Shown here one piece after another: positions 51,015 through 59,520 of a stretch of DNA of 64,000 nucleotides (positions are counted from its first letter, which is position 1; each line of letters starts with the position of its first letter). Both the position numbers and the translations under genes were made by a program. Below the pieces are notes generated by a model. That model worked only from the letters and a program-made list of their open reading frames with translations. It searched no databases and had not been told where the DNA came from. The stretch comes from Paenalkalicoccus suaedae (lineage in GTDB: Bacteria > Bacillota > Bacilli > Bacillales > Salisediminibacteriaceae). The stretch is from positions 3,844,001-3,908,000 of the forward strand of contig NZ_CP041372.2 of the NCBI RefSeq assembly GCF_006965545.2. The letters are read 5' to 3'.

Positions 51015-51792
51015 TACCTCCCCCCTCGTCTCCCCCACCGCCAAGCTCCCTAAATACCTTTGGCGAATCCCCCACAATTCGCTTAAAATTCCGATTAAAC
51101 GAGCGCAGGTTGGTGTAGCCGCAGCTAATCGCAATCTCGCCGATGGATCGCTGGCTGTTCTTAAGCATGTAGCACGCCTGCGAGACGCGATAGTGATTCA
51201 CATACTCCGTAAAGCTCATGTTGGTCATGTGTATAAAGAGCTTCGACAAATACGCGTAGTCGTACTGCACGTCCTTTGCGACGGCCTTGAGCGTGCAGTC
51301 CTCCCCAAAATGCGCGTCCACATAGAGCAGGATTTGGTGGAAGGCCTCGGTCTTCGTCGAGTGCTCGATGGGACGAAAATCGGTATGATCCACCAGCCGC
51401 CCACAGACATCATACAAAAAGCTTTTTTGGCGATAAATCGAGGTTAGCCCCTCTACATTCGGCGTCTCGCCCAGATGGATCACATTATTTGTTGGGACAA
51501 AGCCCTTATAATCCATAAAAAATCTTCCAATTAATTCTGGAGAAAACAGGACGATGGAAATGTTCGAGCCGTCCTTCGCCTTCAGCTCGTGCACTTGATT
51601 CGGGAAAATGAACGCCATGTCGTGCTTGTTTAAATCATAGACGGTTTGATCAATGGTTACCTGAAGCTCCCCATCGTGGACAAACAAAAGCTCGTACGCG
51701 CGGTGAAAGTGTAACGGAAAGCGTTGGGTGGTCATTGTAAAGGCACGAAATGACTCCTGTTTTTCCATCCCATGATGCTCGAAAAATACCAT
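51001..51792 (-). CDS. AraC-family regulator with cupin domain
   Basis: A 263-residue regulator. The N-terminal cupin-like sugar-binding domain includes FPLHFHRAYELLFVHDGEL and FIFPNQVHEL; the C-terminal AraC HTH pair includes LKAVAKDVQYDYAYLSKLF and IGEIAISCGYTNLRSFNRNFKRI. The ATG at 51792 follows GGAGG at 8 nt. The last codons and the TGA lie in the terminal box of repeat array 5. It is divergent from a GH120 beta-xylosidase gene, so it probably activates that gene in response to xylo-oligosaccharides. Confidence 0.9.
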   Translation of the reverse strand: MVFFEHHGMEKQESFRAFTMTTQRFPLHFHRAYELLFVHDGELQVTIDQTVYDLNKHDMAFIFPNQVHELKAKDGSNISIVLFSPELIGRFFMDYKGFVPTNNVIHLGETPNVEGLTSIYRQKSFLYDVCGRLVDHTDFRPIEHSTKTEAFHQILLYVDAHFGEDCTLKAVAKDVQYDYAYLSKLFIHMTNMSFTEYVNHYRVSQACYMLKNSQRSIGEIAISCGYTNLRSFNRNFKRIVGDSPKVFRELGGGGDEGGGNRAS

Positions 51793-51906
51793 TCGCCTCT
51801 CCTCCAATATCACGAATATTGTCTACTAGTATACGACAGATGGGATAGTAAATATAGGGAGTGTGCTCCTATAATAAAGCCATCATCATTGAAGGAGGAA
51901 GGATAC

Positions 51907-53871
51907 ATGGTAAAGTACCACGTAGCAAAGACAGGATCTGATCAAGCGGAGGGAACGGAGCAACAGCCGTTTCTGTCCATTAATAAAGCAGCAGGGATTG
52001 CACAGCCAGGAGATACGATTATTGTCCATGAAGGGGAGTACCGCGAGTGGGTTAAACCGCAGTTTGCGGGCACGAGTCATCACCGTCGCATTACGTATGA
52101 AGCGGCTAAAAATGAGAGCGTTATCATAAAAGGCTCCGAGCACATCACAGGCTGGGAGCAAACGGACGGCACGGTGTGGAAGGTGAAACTTCCGAACACG
52201 TTCTTCGGCGAGTTTAATCCATTTAATGTGAAGCTTTTTGGCGACTGGATTGTTGAAAATAAGAACCGCCATCTAGGCGACGTCTACTTAAACGGCATGT
52301 CCTTTTATGAGGCGGAAACACTTGAAGAGGTGCAACAGCCACAGGAACGCACTGAGGTCACGGATCATTGGACGCGTAATGTTTTCGCCGTCAAAAACCC
52401 GGAGCAAACAACGTACGTATGGTACGCAGAAGTAGACGCGGAGAACACGACGATCTACGCGAACTTCCACGATGCCAACCCGAATGAGGAGCTTGTCGAG
52501 ATCAATGTGCGTCAAGCGTGCTTCTACCCTGACCGCATCGGCGTGGACTACATTACCGTTCGAGGCTTTGAGATGGCTCAAGCCGCAACGCCATGGACGC
52601 CACCAACCGCTGATCAACCTGGATTAATTGGTCCTCACTGGAGTAAGGGCTGGATCATTGAGCACAACCGCATTCACGATGCGAAGTGTAGCGCCATCAG
52701 CATTGGAAAAGAAGCATCAACTGGTCATAACGATCGCTCCATCCGTAAAGATAAGCCAGGCTATCAGTATCAGCTTGAATCTGTATTTAAAGCACGCCAG
52801 ATTGGTTGGCACGGCGAGAAAATCGGTTCGCACATTATTCGACATAATTCGATATATGACTGTGGGCAAAATGCGATCGTCGGTCATCTCGGCTGCGTAT
52901 TTAGCGAGATTTATAATAATCACATTTACAATATTGCCATCAAGCGCGAATTTTTCGGCCATGAGATTGCTGGCATCAAGCTACACGCCGCGATCGACGT
53001 GCACATTCATCACAACCGCATTCACGACTGCTCGCTAGGCGCCTGGCTCGACTGGCAAACGCAGGGCACGCGTGTGAGTAGCAACCTGTTTTACGCGAAC
53101 AGCCGCGACCTGTTTGTCGAGGTGAGTAGCGGTCCTTACGTGGTCGATCACAATATCCTCACCGCCGACTATGCGCTCGACAATCATGCGCAGGGTGGCG
53201 CGTATATTAATAACCTGATCCGCGGGCGCATGGTCCAAAAGAAGATGCTCGACCGCGCGACGCCATACCATGTGCCGCATAGCACCGAGGTCTCTGGCTT
53301 CGCACCCGTCTACGGTGGCGATGATCGCTATTACAACAATATTTTCATCGGCGACGAGTCCCTCGAGCCCGGCGGTCACAACGCGTCCATCCCACAGGAG
53401 ATCGCAAACGACTACGTCGGCACGGTGCACTTCAACGGCTACACCGCCTCCCTGGACGGGTATATCGACGTCGTCAACGAGGAGGACGGCGACCACCGCC
53501 GCTTCCACGAGATCGAGCAGCCGGTGTACATTAACCGCAACGCCTATTACAACGGCGCACAAGCCTTCGACCACGAGACAGAAAATCATGTCGAAGCTGA
53601 CGTCAATCCGGCGATTTCCATCGTCGAACAAGAGGATGGCGTCTATCTATCAATCGAACTTCCAGAGAACTTCACGTCACTCACAGGTGAGGTCCACGGC
53701 ACGCACACGCTCGGCCGCGCTCGTCTCGTCGACGCTGAATTCGATAATGCTGACGGGAGCGATCTCGTTTTAGATACGGATTATTTGGGAGAAAAGAAGG
53801 CGGGAGAGAGTGTTGTTGGTCCGCTTGCTTCTTTGAAGGCTGGGAGTAACTTTGTGAAGGTGTGGGGGTAG
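51907..53871 (+). CDS. GH120 beta-xylosidase
   Basis: A 654-residue right-handed beta-helix enzyme that matches GH120 beta-xylosidase XylC of Thermoanaerobacterium throughout (start YHVAKTGSD, then GDTIIVHEGEYREWVKP, KCSAISIGKEA, NAIVGHLG). The catalytic residues known for XylC are in identical positions: nucleophile Asp382 in AWLDWQTQG and acid/base Glu405 in LFVEVSSGP. It releases xylose from short xylo-oligosaccharides. There is no signal peptide, so it works in the cytoplasm on imported oligomers. AAGGAGGAAGG precedes the ATG at 51907. A TATAAT at 51870 has no good -35, consistent with activation by the divergent AraC protein. Confidence 0.95.
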   Translation: MVKYHVAKTGSDQAEGTEQQPFLSINKAAGIAQPGDTIIVHEGEYREWVKPQFAGTSHHRRITYEAAKNESVIIKGSEHITGWEQTDGTVWKVKLPNTFFGEFNPFNVKLFGDWIVENKNRHLGDVYLNGMSFYEAETLEEVQQPQERTEVTDHWTRNVFAVKNPEQTTYVWYAEVDAENTTIYANFHDANPNEELVEINVRQACFYPDRIGVDYITVRGFEMAQAATPWTPPTADQPGLIGPHWSKGWIIEHNRIHDAKCSAISIGKEASTGHNDRSIRKDKPGYQYQLESVFKARQIGWHGEKIGSHIIRHNSIYDCGQNAIVGHLGCVFSEIYNNHIYNIAIKREFFGHEIAGIKLHAAIDVHIHHNRIHDCSLGAWLDWQTQGTRVSSNLFYANSRDLFVEVSSGPYVVDHNILTADYALDNHAQGGAYINNLIRGRMVQKKMLDRATPYHVPHSTEVSGFAPVYGGDDRYYNNIFIGDESLEPGGHNASIPQEIANDYVGTVHFNGYTASLDGYIDVVNEEDGDHRRFHEIEQPVYINRNAYYNGAQAFDHETENHVEADVNPAISIVEQEDGVYLSIELPENFTSLTGEVHGTHTLGRARLVDAEFDNADGSDLVLDTDYLGEKKAGESVVGPLASLKAGSNFVKVWG

Positions 53872-53936
53872 CTTGTTAGAATAATGGAGGTCAAGGGCGT
53901 TAAGTCAAGTGAGGTAGGTCAAGGGCGTCCACCTTC

Positions 53937-54071
53937 GGTGTCCCTGCGCTCTGGGAGCGTCTTTCCTGAGGCGCTAGTTCAACTATTTCAGCCGTCCAGA
54001 GGCCGTCTGAAAGGATTTTCACCTACGCGAAAGACTCCTCTAGGAGTCCGCTCCCGCCGCTTCGGGACACC
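53937..54071. repeat. 135-bp element with 23-bp inverted ends
   Basis: Both ends carry GGTGTCCC-N8-GGGAGCG in inverted orientation (53937-53959 and 54049-54071). Inner hairpins include GTCCAGAGGC/GCCGTCTG and GACTCCTC/GAGTCC. No coding evidence for the frame through it. It may be a structured RNA or a miniature mobile element, different in sequence from 42747-42911. Confidence 0.7.
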
Positions 54072-54120
54072 TTAATAACAGTCTATTTAAAACGTTATAC
54101 CTTATAATATAAAAGCTAAA

Positions 54121-54164
54121 AAGCCCTCATTCAACTACATCTAGCGAATGAGGGCTTCTTTTTA
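54121..54164 (+). terminator. Rho-independent terminator
   Basis: AAGCCCTCATTC (54121-54132) and GAATGAGGGCTT (54146-54157) form a perfect 12-bp stem followed by CTTTTT. It may serve transcripts from the GH120 gene; an A-run upstream allows the reverse direction. Confidence 0.85.
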
Positions 54165-54248
54165 ACAACATCACCTTATGTATTCATGCACCTTGTTTGG
54201 AAACTACCTTAGAGGACTTGTATACCACTCAAAATAAATAACGCTCAC

Positions 54249-54389
54249 TTAGTTTAACTTGTCTCTAATTTCCTTAAGTAGCTTCGTCTGTTCACGCTCT
54301 TCCTCTAAAATCTTGTCTCTGCTTTTTTCAATTGTTTTTGTGAGAGACCACAGTGATAGTAATATAATCGCGAGTAGAGCAAAAGACAC
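54249..54389 (-). CDS. 46-residue membrane-anchored coiled-coil protein
   Basis: A GTG-started frame: one hydrophobic segment (SFALLAIILLSLWSL) followed by a highly charged helix (KTIEKSRDKILEEEREQTK, then LLKEIRDKLN) with heptad-like leucines. GGAGGTG lies 5 nt before the GTG. The anchor-plus-charged-helix form recalls small Bacillus proteins of unknown role. Confidence 0.68.
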   Translation of the reverse strand: MSFALLAIILLSLWSLTKTIEKSRDKILEEEREQTKLLKEIRDKLN

Positions 54390-54858
54390 CGTACCACCTC
54401 CATCTTCATATTGTTAAACCTAAACAGACGTACGTGTAGTTTCAGGACACCTTGGTTGACGGTATACTACTTAGTAAACCCCACGCTTCCTTAGTTGCTT
54501 TAAGAGCACGAAGCGACAATACGTTGCATCGTTTTTTAGGAACTAAAGAGAGCAACTCAGTTTTCTTAATAGAAGTAATGTTAGGCGTTTAAGAAGTATA
54601 GGATAACATCACTATTATCCATTAGTGTAGCAATTAGTATTAAATTAGCGTACGGACAAGTTATAGAAGTAACTATTATGTAGGGCTATTGTAAAACCTT
54701 TAACCGGATACTCATTTAAAACGCTCTGTAGCCACGGTAACTGAAGGCAAAAATCATTTCAGAGTTATAAAATGACACTTTACGTTTACCTTCAGTTTGA
54801 ACTATTCGGTTTTTCCGAATAGTTGCTAACTCCTTTAGTTATCTTTACTACCAACCAC
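54390..54858. other. Intergenic region with nested inverted repeats
   Basis: No gene was found. AACTGAAGGCAAA (54739-54751) is repeated inverted at 54785-54797 with one mismatch. A 10-bp perfect hairpin, AACTATTCGG and CCGAATAGTT with a T5 loop, spans 54800-54824. No T-run follows, so a simple terminator is unlikely; a structured RNA is possible. Confidence 0.5.
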
Positions 54859-55128
54859 CTACGACTTCCTCAATCCCCACACGCCGCGCTTCTTCCCTTT
54901 CACCGCACAAAACACATCGTGCTCATCCCCCGCCTCACCCTCAAAGGACTGGCACTCACTTGCATACATATAAATCGTCTTCCTCACTACCGCCGGCGGA
55001 TCCTTATACTCTAAAAGCTCCTCGTTGCCACGGCGCACCAGATGCTCAAAGATCTCCTCCAAATGCGCCTCGCCGCCAAGATTACGAATGACCGCCTTAA
55101 TCTCCTCACACAAATACATCTTGTCCAT
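54859..55128 (-). CDS. Small winged-helix-like protein
   Basis: An 89-residue protein whose sequence IKAVIRNLGGEAHLEEIFEHLVRRG, followed by VVRKTIYMYASEC and a C-terminal VWGLRK, has the pattern of a HARE-HTH or Mrr-N-type winged helix. The ATG at 55128 has GGAGG 7 nt upstream; a longer frame to 55173 does not. Such domains often accompany nucleases, and a PD-(D/E)XK protein follows in the same direction upstream, but a link is only inferred. Confidence 0.65.
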   Translation of the reverse strand: MDKMYLCEEIKAVIRNLGGEAHLEEIFEHLVRRGNEELLEYKDPPAVVRKTIYMYASECQSFEGEAGDEHDVFCAVKGKKRGVWGLRKS

Positions 55129-55304
55129 CACTACTCCTCCCATCTCTTCTCGTGGTAGCTCCATGTTAAGCAATACCCTACTTTCGAGTGACAGAAAATA
55201 CAGTAGACAAACCTGTAATTATTTGGTTGCGCCAGTTTCTAATCAATTGGATAATAGAAGGAAGCAGTTTTCGTGAGATAGGAGTTATAAACTATGCAAA
55301 ATTT

Positions 55305-56384
55305 CTATTTAGAATCAGTATATATTACTTTTCTACCACTTAGAACTTCGGAAAGAGTGTAATACCACCCTCCAGAATTATTTTTCTCTGGTTTAGGACA
55401 ATGTTGCAATGAGATATGTTCTCTTTCTGAGAGAATATAGAACCTGTATATATCATGTTTCTTAAATCCATGGCCTTTGTTTCGCTCATCAATATAAGTT
55501 AATAACCTTTGCTTATAAGAGAGACTGCCATCCGATATATCTTTTAAGACAGATTGATTTTTAGGTGGCAATATTAAAATATCTTCAATTTTATAAAGTT
55601 TATCCATAACACCTCCATTCTTTTGACGAAAAGCTATGAAAAGAGGATCACGATAGTTATATGGACTCCTATCAGGACATGCGTGTATATGATAATTAGT
55701 TATTTCTTCAAAAGTTTTTCCAGCCGGAACAGATAAAACTTCTTTCTCATAATAATTCATACCTTTATCAACTCCCGTAATAAAATTATAGTAATCCTTT
55801 AAAACTTCATATTTTGTTGATTCTAAATTCAATTGGAGAGTCTGATGAAGCACTTGGATTATTTCGACCCATGTTAACGATATAAATTTATTACTTCTAA
55901 ATGATTGCTTATACTTTGTTAATGCTACAGCAAGTTTGGGTACATTCCCGTCATGTGGAAAGTACTTATTATCAATATATTTTTCAAGTTGCTTTTCAAG
56001 ATTATAGACCTTACCTGCTCTGATGTTTTTAGCTTCAAGGACTAATACAAAGCATTTTTTACTCTTATAAAAAAATGAAAGTGTGATATCTCGCCTGACT
56101 TTTTCTTTTTCTAAACTCACCATTTCTGCGTCAATGGATAAAAAATCACTATTTAATAATGCTTTATACCCCGCTTCAGAAAGACGGTCCTTCATATTGT
56201 TATTTATAACGTTCATACGAATAAACCCTTCTAAAAACTCAGAGGATAAATTTAATAAATATGCTAATCCCTTCGTTTGTTTCGTTTCAAGATCTCCACC
56301 AATTAAATCAAAAAGAGAAGACTTATATTTACTATTTTCTGTTTGATACAATCTAAATCTCTTTTTCTCCAATTTATTAAGCAT
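55305..56384 (-). CDS. PD-(D/E)XK nuclease-superfamily protein
   Basis: A 359-residue hypothetical protein. Residues 85-120 fit a PD-(D/E)XK core: Glu87, Asp99 in RRDITLSFF, and Glu117-Ala-Lys119 in LVLEAKN. The rest has no motif I recognise. AGGAG lies 6 nt before the ATG. It stands alone in a low-GC stretch with other defence-like genes, 3 kb from mcrBC, so a restriction or anti-phage role is possible but unproven. Confidence 0.6.
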   Translation of the reverse strand: MLNKLEKKRFRLYQTENSKYKSSLFDLIGGDLETKQTKGLAYLLNLSSEFLEGFIRMNVINNNMKDRLSEAGYKALLNSDFLSIDAEMVSLEKEKVRRDITLSFFYKSKKCFVLVLEAKNIRAGKVYNLEKQLEKYIDNKYFPHDGNVPKLAVALTKYKQSFRSNKFISLTWVEIIQVLHQTLQLNLESTKYEVLKDYYNFITGVDKGMNYYEKEVLSVPAGKTFEEITNYHIHACPDRSPYNYRDPLFIAFRQKNGGVMDKLYKIEDILILPPKNQSVLKDISDGSLSYKQRLLTYIDERNKGHGFKKHDIYRFYILSEREHISLQHCPKPEKNNSGGWYYTLSEVLSGRKVIYTDSK

Positions 56385-56700
56385 ACATATCTCCTAGCTA
56401 TGATTTATTTTATGATATAAATCCAGTGTCAATATAAATACAATATTCAGGAATGCAATAGCATTTCTTATCTATTGAGATAGCTTCACTTTATAGAAGA
56501 TAGTTACCACACTATTCATACCATTTAATATTAAAAATGTAAGAAATAAAGAATCGTCTATACATCTAAGAACTCCCTCAAATTGGTTTTCTTTTTCCTT
56601 TAATATACCATAATAAGGGAGGGGAGTTGGTGATTGTTAGAAAATAGATGGCCTTTCATCAGTATTATGAAGGAGGAAGGTTATCGAGATGGTAATATGC
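56385..56700. other. AT-rich intergenic region
   Basis: About 315 bp without a supported gene. AAGGAGGAAGG at 56671 is followed by an 18-codon frame starting at 56690, which may be the remnant of a lost gene. The region must hold the promoter of the minus-strand gene at 55305. Confidence 0.4.
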
Positions 56701-56727
56701 AAAAAAGACCCGTATGGGGCCTTTTTT
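56701..56727. terminator. Bidirectional terminator
   Basis: AAAAAAGACCC pairs with GGGGCCTTTTTT around GTAT, directly beside the stop codon of the gene at 56731 (minus). Confidence 0.8.
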
Positions 56728-56730
56728 ATG

Positions 56731-57417
56731 TTATTCATCTCGTAAAAACCAACCGACGTGAGTATTCTTATCACATATAAAAGCCTCCCAGTTCATTGCT
56801 TGAACGAGATGATTGATATCCTTCTCTGTGGATAAGAACAACGTTGTGAAGGAATCATACATGCTCATAAAGGCGTATTGTTCATTTTCGTCAGTGAGAA
56901 TAGATGCAAATGGTAGCGAACTACTTATCTCTAATGGAGTTGTCTCTTCTATATTTACCTTCGTGTTCTCTCCAAGGAATTGGTCGATGATATAAACCTT
57001 CTTTGAGCCAATAAATGCTAGAACGTTTAAAAAGCTACTAAGCATAAATACTGTTGCGCGATCCTCACCTGGATAGTACAAGTCCGTTTCAATACTCTTA
57101 CGAAGCATTTCTGCTAGATCATCCTTAGCATACTTACCCATTAGGGCACCTATAGATGTCATTAAGGCCAAAGCTAATTCCTTTCTGGAAGAGAGCCCGC
57201 TTTTATCAAGCATGTGATTCCACGTGACTGGCTTTCCTAGATGAAGAATTTCTTCATCATTTGGATATATGTGCTGATAGGAGTGTTGTTTTTTAGATGC
57301 TGTCCAACCATTCGGCATTTGTACAAAAGGGTGAAACAAAAATGCCGCTGAGTTAAATTCTTTTGATACTTGCTCCAGAATGGGAGATTCATTGTCTATC
57401 CAAACGCCATCTAACAT
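56731..57417 (-). CDS. Conserved hypothetical protein, possibly DUF2711
   Basis: A 228-residue soluble protein. Blocks such as SAAFLFHPFVQMPNGW, SYQHIYPNDEEIL and WEAFICDKNTHVGWF resemble what I recall of the Bacillus DUF2711 family; this is from memory and uncertain. No catalytic motif is evident. AAAGGAGG lies 9 nt before the ATG. Part of this gene is duplicated as a fragment at 59088-59127. Confidence 0.6.
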   Translation of the reverse strand: MLDGVWIDNESPILEQVSKEFNSAAFLFHPFVQMPNGWTASKKQHSYQHIYPNDEEILHLGKPVTWNHMLDKSGLSSRKELALALMTSIGALMGKYAKDDLAEMLRKSIETDLYYPGEDRATVFMLSSFLNVLAFIGSKKVYIIDQFLGENTKVNIEETTPLEISSSLPFASILTDENEQYAFMSMYDSFTTLFLSTEKDINHLVQAMNWEAFICDKNTHVGWFLRDE

Positions 57418-57619
57418 GAAAATAAGCCTCCTTTATTAGATAATACTGTTCACTTTTAAAGGTTTTCGATCTATAAACTGCTTATTAAGCTGATATCGAA
57501 AAAATCCGCGCTTACTTCGTAATCATAGAAGAGGTTTTTATGATATTGAAATAATTATAACTAGATTAATAGTTAAATGAAGTAGTTATGCTCTTATCAG
57601 TAGCATAGCAATCTATATT

Positions 57620-58039
57620 TTAGAAGCTACTTTTAAGTATAAATAATCGGTATGTACTGTAAAAGAAATAGACTAAAAACAACATAACGAAACTGAAGAA
57701 CGCAACACTGGACATATATCCCATAACCGTTAACGTTAATAAGAAGATTGGAAAGGTAATGATCATCAAATCAAATGCCTTAGACTTTGCCATATTATTA
57801 ATCATGACATTCCTCTCATCTTCCTCCTCGATTCTTTGCTTTTCAGACTTACTCTTTTCTTCAGCTATTTTGATTAAAGCTAACGTTGAGATCGACACAC
57901 CTAAAAAGGCTACTCCAATAGAAACTAAGTCAGGCCTTTGCATATTGTTAATCACAGTAAAATCACCGATAGCAATAAGAACACTAGCTAAAATCAAACA
58001 TATTCCTATACCGACAGTAACGTAACTCTTTTTAGTCAT
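57620..58039 (-). CDS. Four-helix membrane protein (DUF2178-like)
   Basis: A 139-residue protein with two pairs of TM helices (about 6-24, 38-56; 90-110, 114-132) joined by a charged segment (EEKSKSEKQRIEEEDERN) and VMINNMAKSKAFD. That DERN...K...F pattern between helix pairs is typical of DUF2178-like proteins, which usually sit beside a small Xre-type regulator, as here. The ATG at 58039 has GAGGAGG 6 nt upstream and overlaps the regulator frame by 8 nt. Confidence 0.78.
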   Translation of the reverse strand: MTKKSYVTVGIGICLILASVLIAIGDFTVINNMQRPDLVSIGVAFLGVSISTLALIKIAEEKSKSEKQRIEEEDERNVMINNMAKSKAFDLMIITFPIFLLTLTVMGYMSSVAFFSFVMLFLVYFFYSTYRLFILKSSF

Positions 58040-58238
58040 TCTCTTCCTCCTCATAGATAAAAATATCTTCTACACTTAACCCAAAGTATCTAGATAGTCT
58101 AAAAGCCAGAATGATGGAAGGGTTGTACCTACCGTTTTCTAAAGAGCTAATCGTTTGCCGTGAAACTCTTAGAGCAGTAGCTAATTCCTCTTGTCCTATA
58201 CCTCTTTCTTTTCTAAACTTCTCTAACCCATTTCTTAT
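58032..58238 (-). pseudogene. Small Xre-family HTH without a canonical start codon
   Basis: A frame encoding 68 residues of a Cro/CI-type helix-turn-helix (KERGIGQEELATALRVSRQ, TISSLENGRYNPS, FGLSVEDIF) runs into the membrane gene, the normal order for YozG-like regulators. It has no in-frame ATG, GTG, TTG or CTG: the first codon fitting the family start is ATA (58238). A GTG with GGGG context at 58246 is one base out of frame. Either a one-base deletion near the start has broken it, or an ATA start is used, or there is a sequence error. Confidence 0.7.
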
Positions 58239-58468
58239 TCTTTCACCCCAAAAGTAAAGAAACTCTCCACTATCAAATATTTCTCTCTTAAAGAAATCCT
58301 TCTCTTCTCATCAAATCATTTAGTATTTTGCTGCCATGCCTCATCTCTATTTAACCTCTGTGAAATTATAAAAAGTCTAACATTCATTGTTCTGCATGCA
58401 GTTTACCGTGTCACTCTGGTTACTGGGGTTATCTTGACTGCTCCCCCCACAATCAGCTGTATGTAAAT

Positions 58469-58897
58469 TTAACTAGGGAGTATCTGACCTATAAAGAAGA
58501 GAAAAATAGATAAACCAAAAGACGTATACATTAAAACAGGTAAAAACTGCAACCGTTGCTTTACTAGATATATCTTTTTTGGATCGTTCACTTTATATCG
58601 AATCGGAAACGTGTCCCCAATTTTCATTAATGGGTTTATTTGATTGATTCTTTTCTTGGGATTTCGAACAAATGTTGTTCCACATGTTATTTTCTTCTCA
58701 ACTTGATCGTTATTAACTGTATATTGGATAAATACTATTGCATGATTATAGTGAATTCTTCCATAACGCTCTACTATTGCATCGGTTTTGCCAGCGAAGA
58801 TCTTTGGACGAATCACATATCTATATAGTCCAATCAGACACCCTAAAACCAAAAATGGTAGAGCCAGATACACTTGAAGTATTGTACTGATTTCCAT
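58469..58897 (-). CDS. DUF3592-like membrane protein
   Basis: A 142-residue protein: TM helix (about 7-28), a ~85-residue beta-rich domain (AIVERYGRIHYNHAIVFIQY..., IGDTFPIRYKVNDPKKIYL) and a second TM helix (about 118-138). This TM-domain-TM layout with a PVRYxPxxP-like strand resembles DUF3592. GAGGTG lies 5 nt before the ATG. Function unknown. Confidence 0.72.
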   Translation of the reverse strand: MEISTILQVYLALPFLVLGCLIGLYRYVIRPKIFAGKTDAIVERYGRIHYNHAIVFIQYTVNNDQVEKKITCGTTFVRNPKKRINQINPLMKIGDTFPIRYKVNDPKKIYLVKQRLQFLPVLMYTSFGLSIFLFFIGQILPS

Positions 58898-59087
58898 TCT
58901 TACACCTCACATATTGATATACTACTAATTTAGTTATTAGTATGCCTCACCTCATTCAATTTCCAATAAATCGACTTGGAACTATATGAATTGTTCTAGA
59001 TATTGATCTGGAGTTAAACAAATTTTACAGAAGGCAATTATCATTTACACATAACTATTAACACTCCCGAGTTTTATATAGTATCAA

Positions 59088-59127
59088 ATAAAAGCCTCCC
59101 AGTTCATTGCTCCAACGAGATGATTGG
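59088..59127 (-). pseudogene. Fragment duplicated from the 56731 gene
   Basis: Forty bases match 56777-56816 (24 identical, two changed, then 14 identical), the segment encoding the NWEAFI region on the minus strand. The flanks are unrelated apart from a short GAATCATACA match. It is too short to be functional. Confidence 0.7.
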
Positions 59128-59138
59128 TAGCCTGCTAT

Positions 59139-59282
59139 TTAAATTAGAATCATACAGACATCTAAAAACAAAAGAAAAACAGTTGCCATTATAAACACAT
59201 AAGCTGCTTTTCTATCTTCATGCCAAAAACTTAATATCAGAAAAAAAGAGACAATAGTAATAATTGTAGTGAAAATTAACAT
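59139..59282 (-). CDS. 47-residue two-helix membrane protein
   Basis: A small frame with hydrophobic segments LIFTTIITIVSFFLILSF and FIMATVFLLFLDVCMILI joined by WHEDRKAAYV. GGGGTG lies 5 nt before the ATG. It lies just downstream of the pseudogene fragment at 59088 in an AT-rich stretch. Family unknown. Confidence 0.6.
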   Translation of the reverse strand: MLIFTTIITIVSFFLILSFWHEDRKAAYVFIMATVFLLFLDVCMILI

Positions 59283-59520
59283 GCATACACCCCTTTAGTA
59301 TCTTTAATACTGTATTAAAATAGTCTTCAATGCTTTTTTCAGTACTTAATATTCTTTAACTTTAGAAGTAAATGCATAAATTTCAGCTGCGAAGAAATTA
59401 ACCAGTCTGTGAAGAGCTCTTTACCATATACGAACAGTAATTAATCTCTTCATATATGGAGAGCCTTTTTGACCACAAGTAAGAAGATTGGGTTAGGTAT
59501 AACTAATCTCACCTTCTTAA

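Noticed and set aside
53035-53631. Minus-strand 198-codon frame inside the beta-xylosidase gene
   Set aside because: Antisense shadow of a GH120 gene with conserved catalytic residues; the valine-rich composition follows from the sense codons.
53884-54075. 63-codon frame after the xylosidase gene
   Set aside because: It covers the palindromic element and has no ribosome site.
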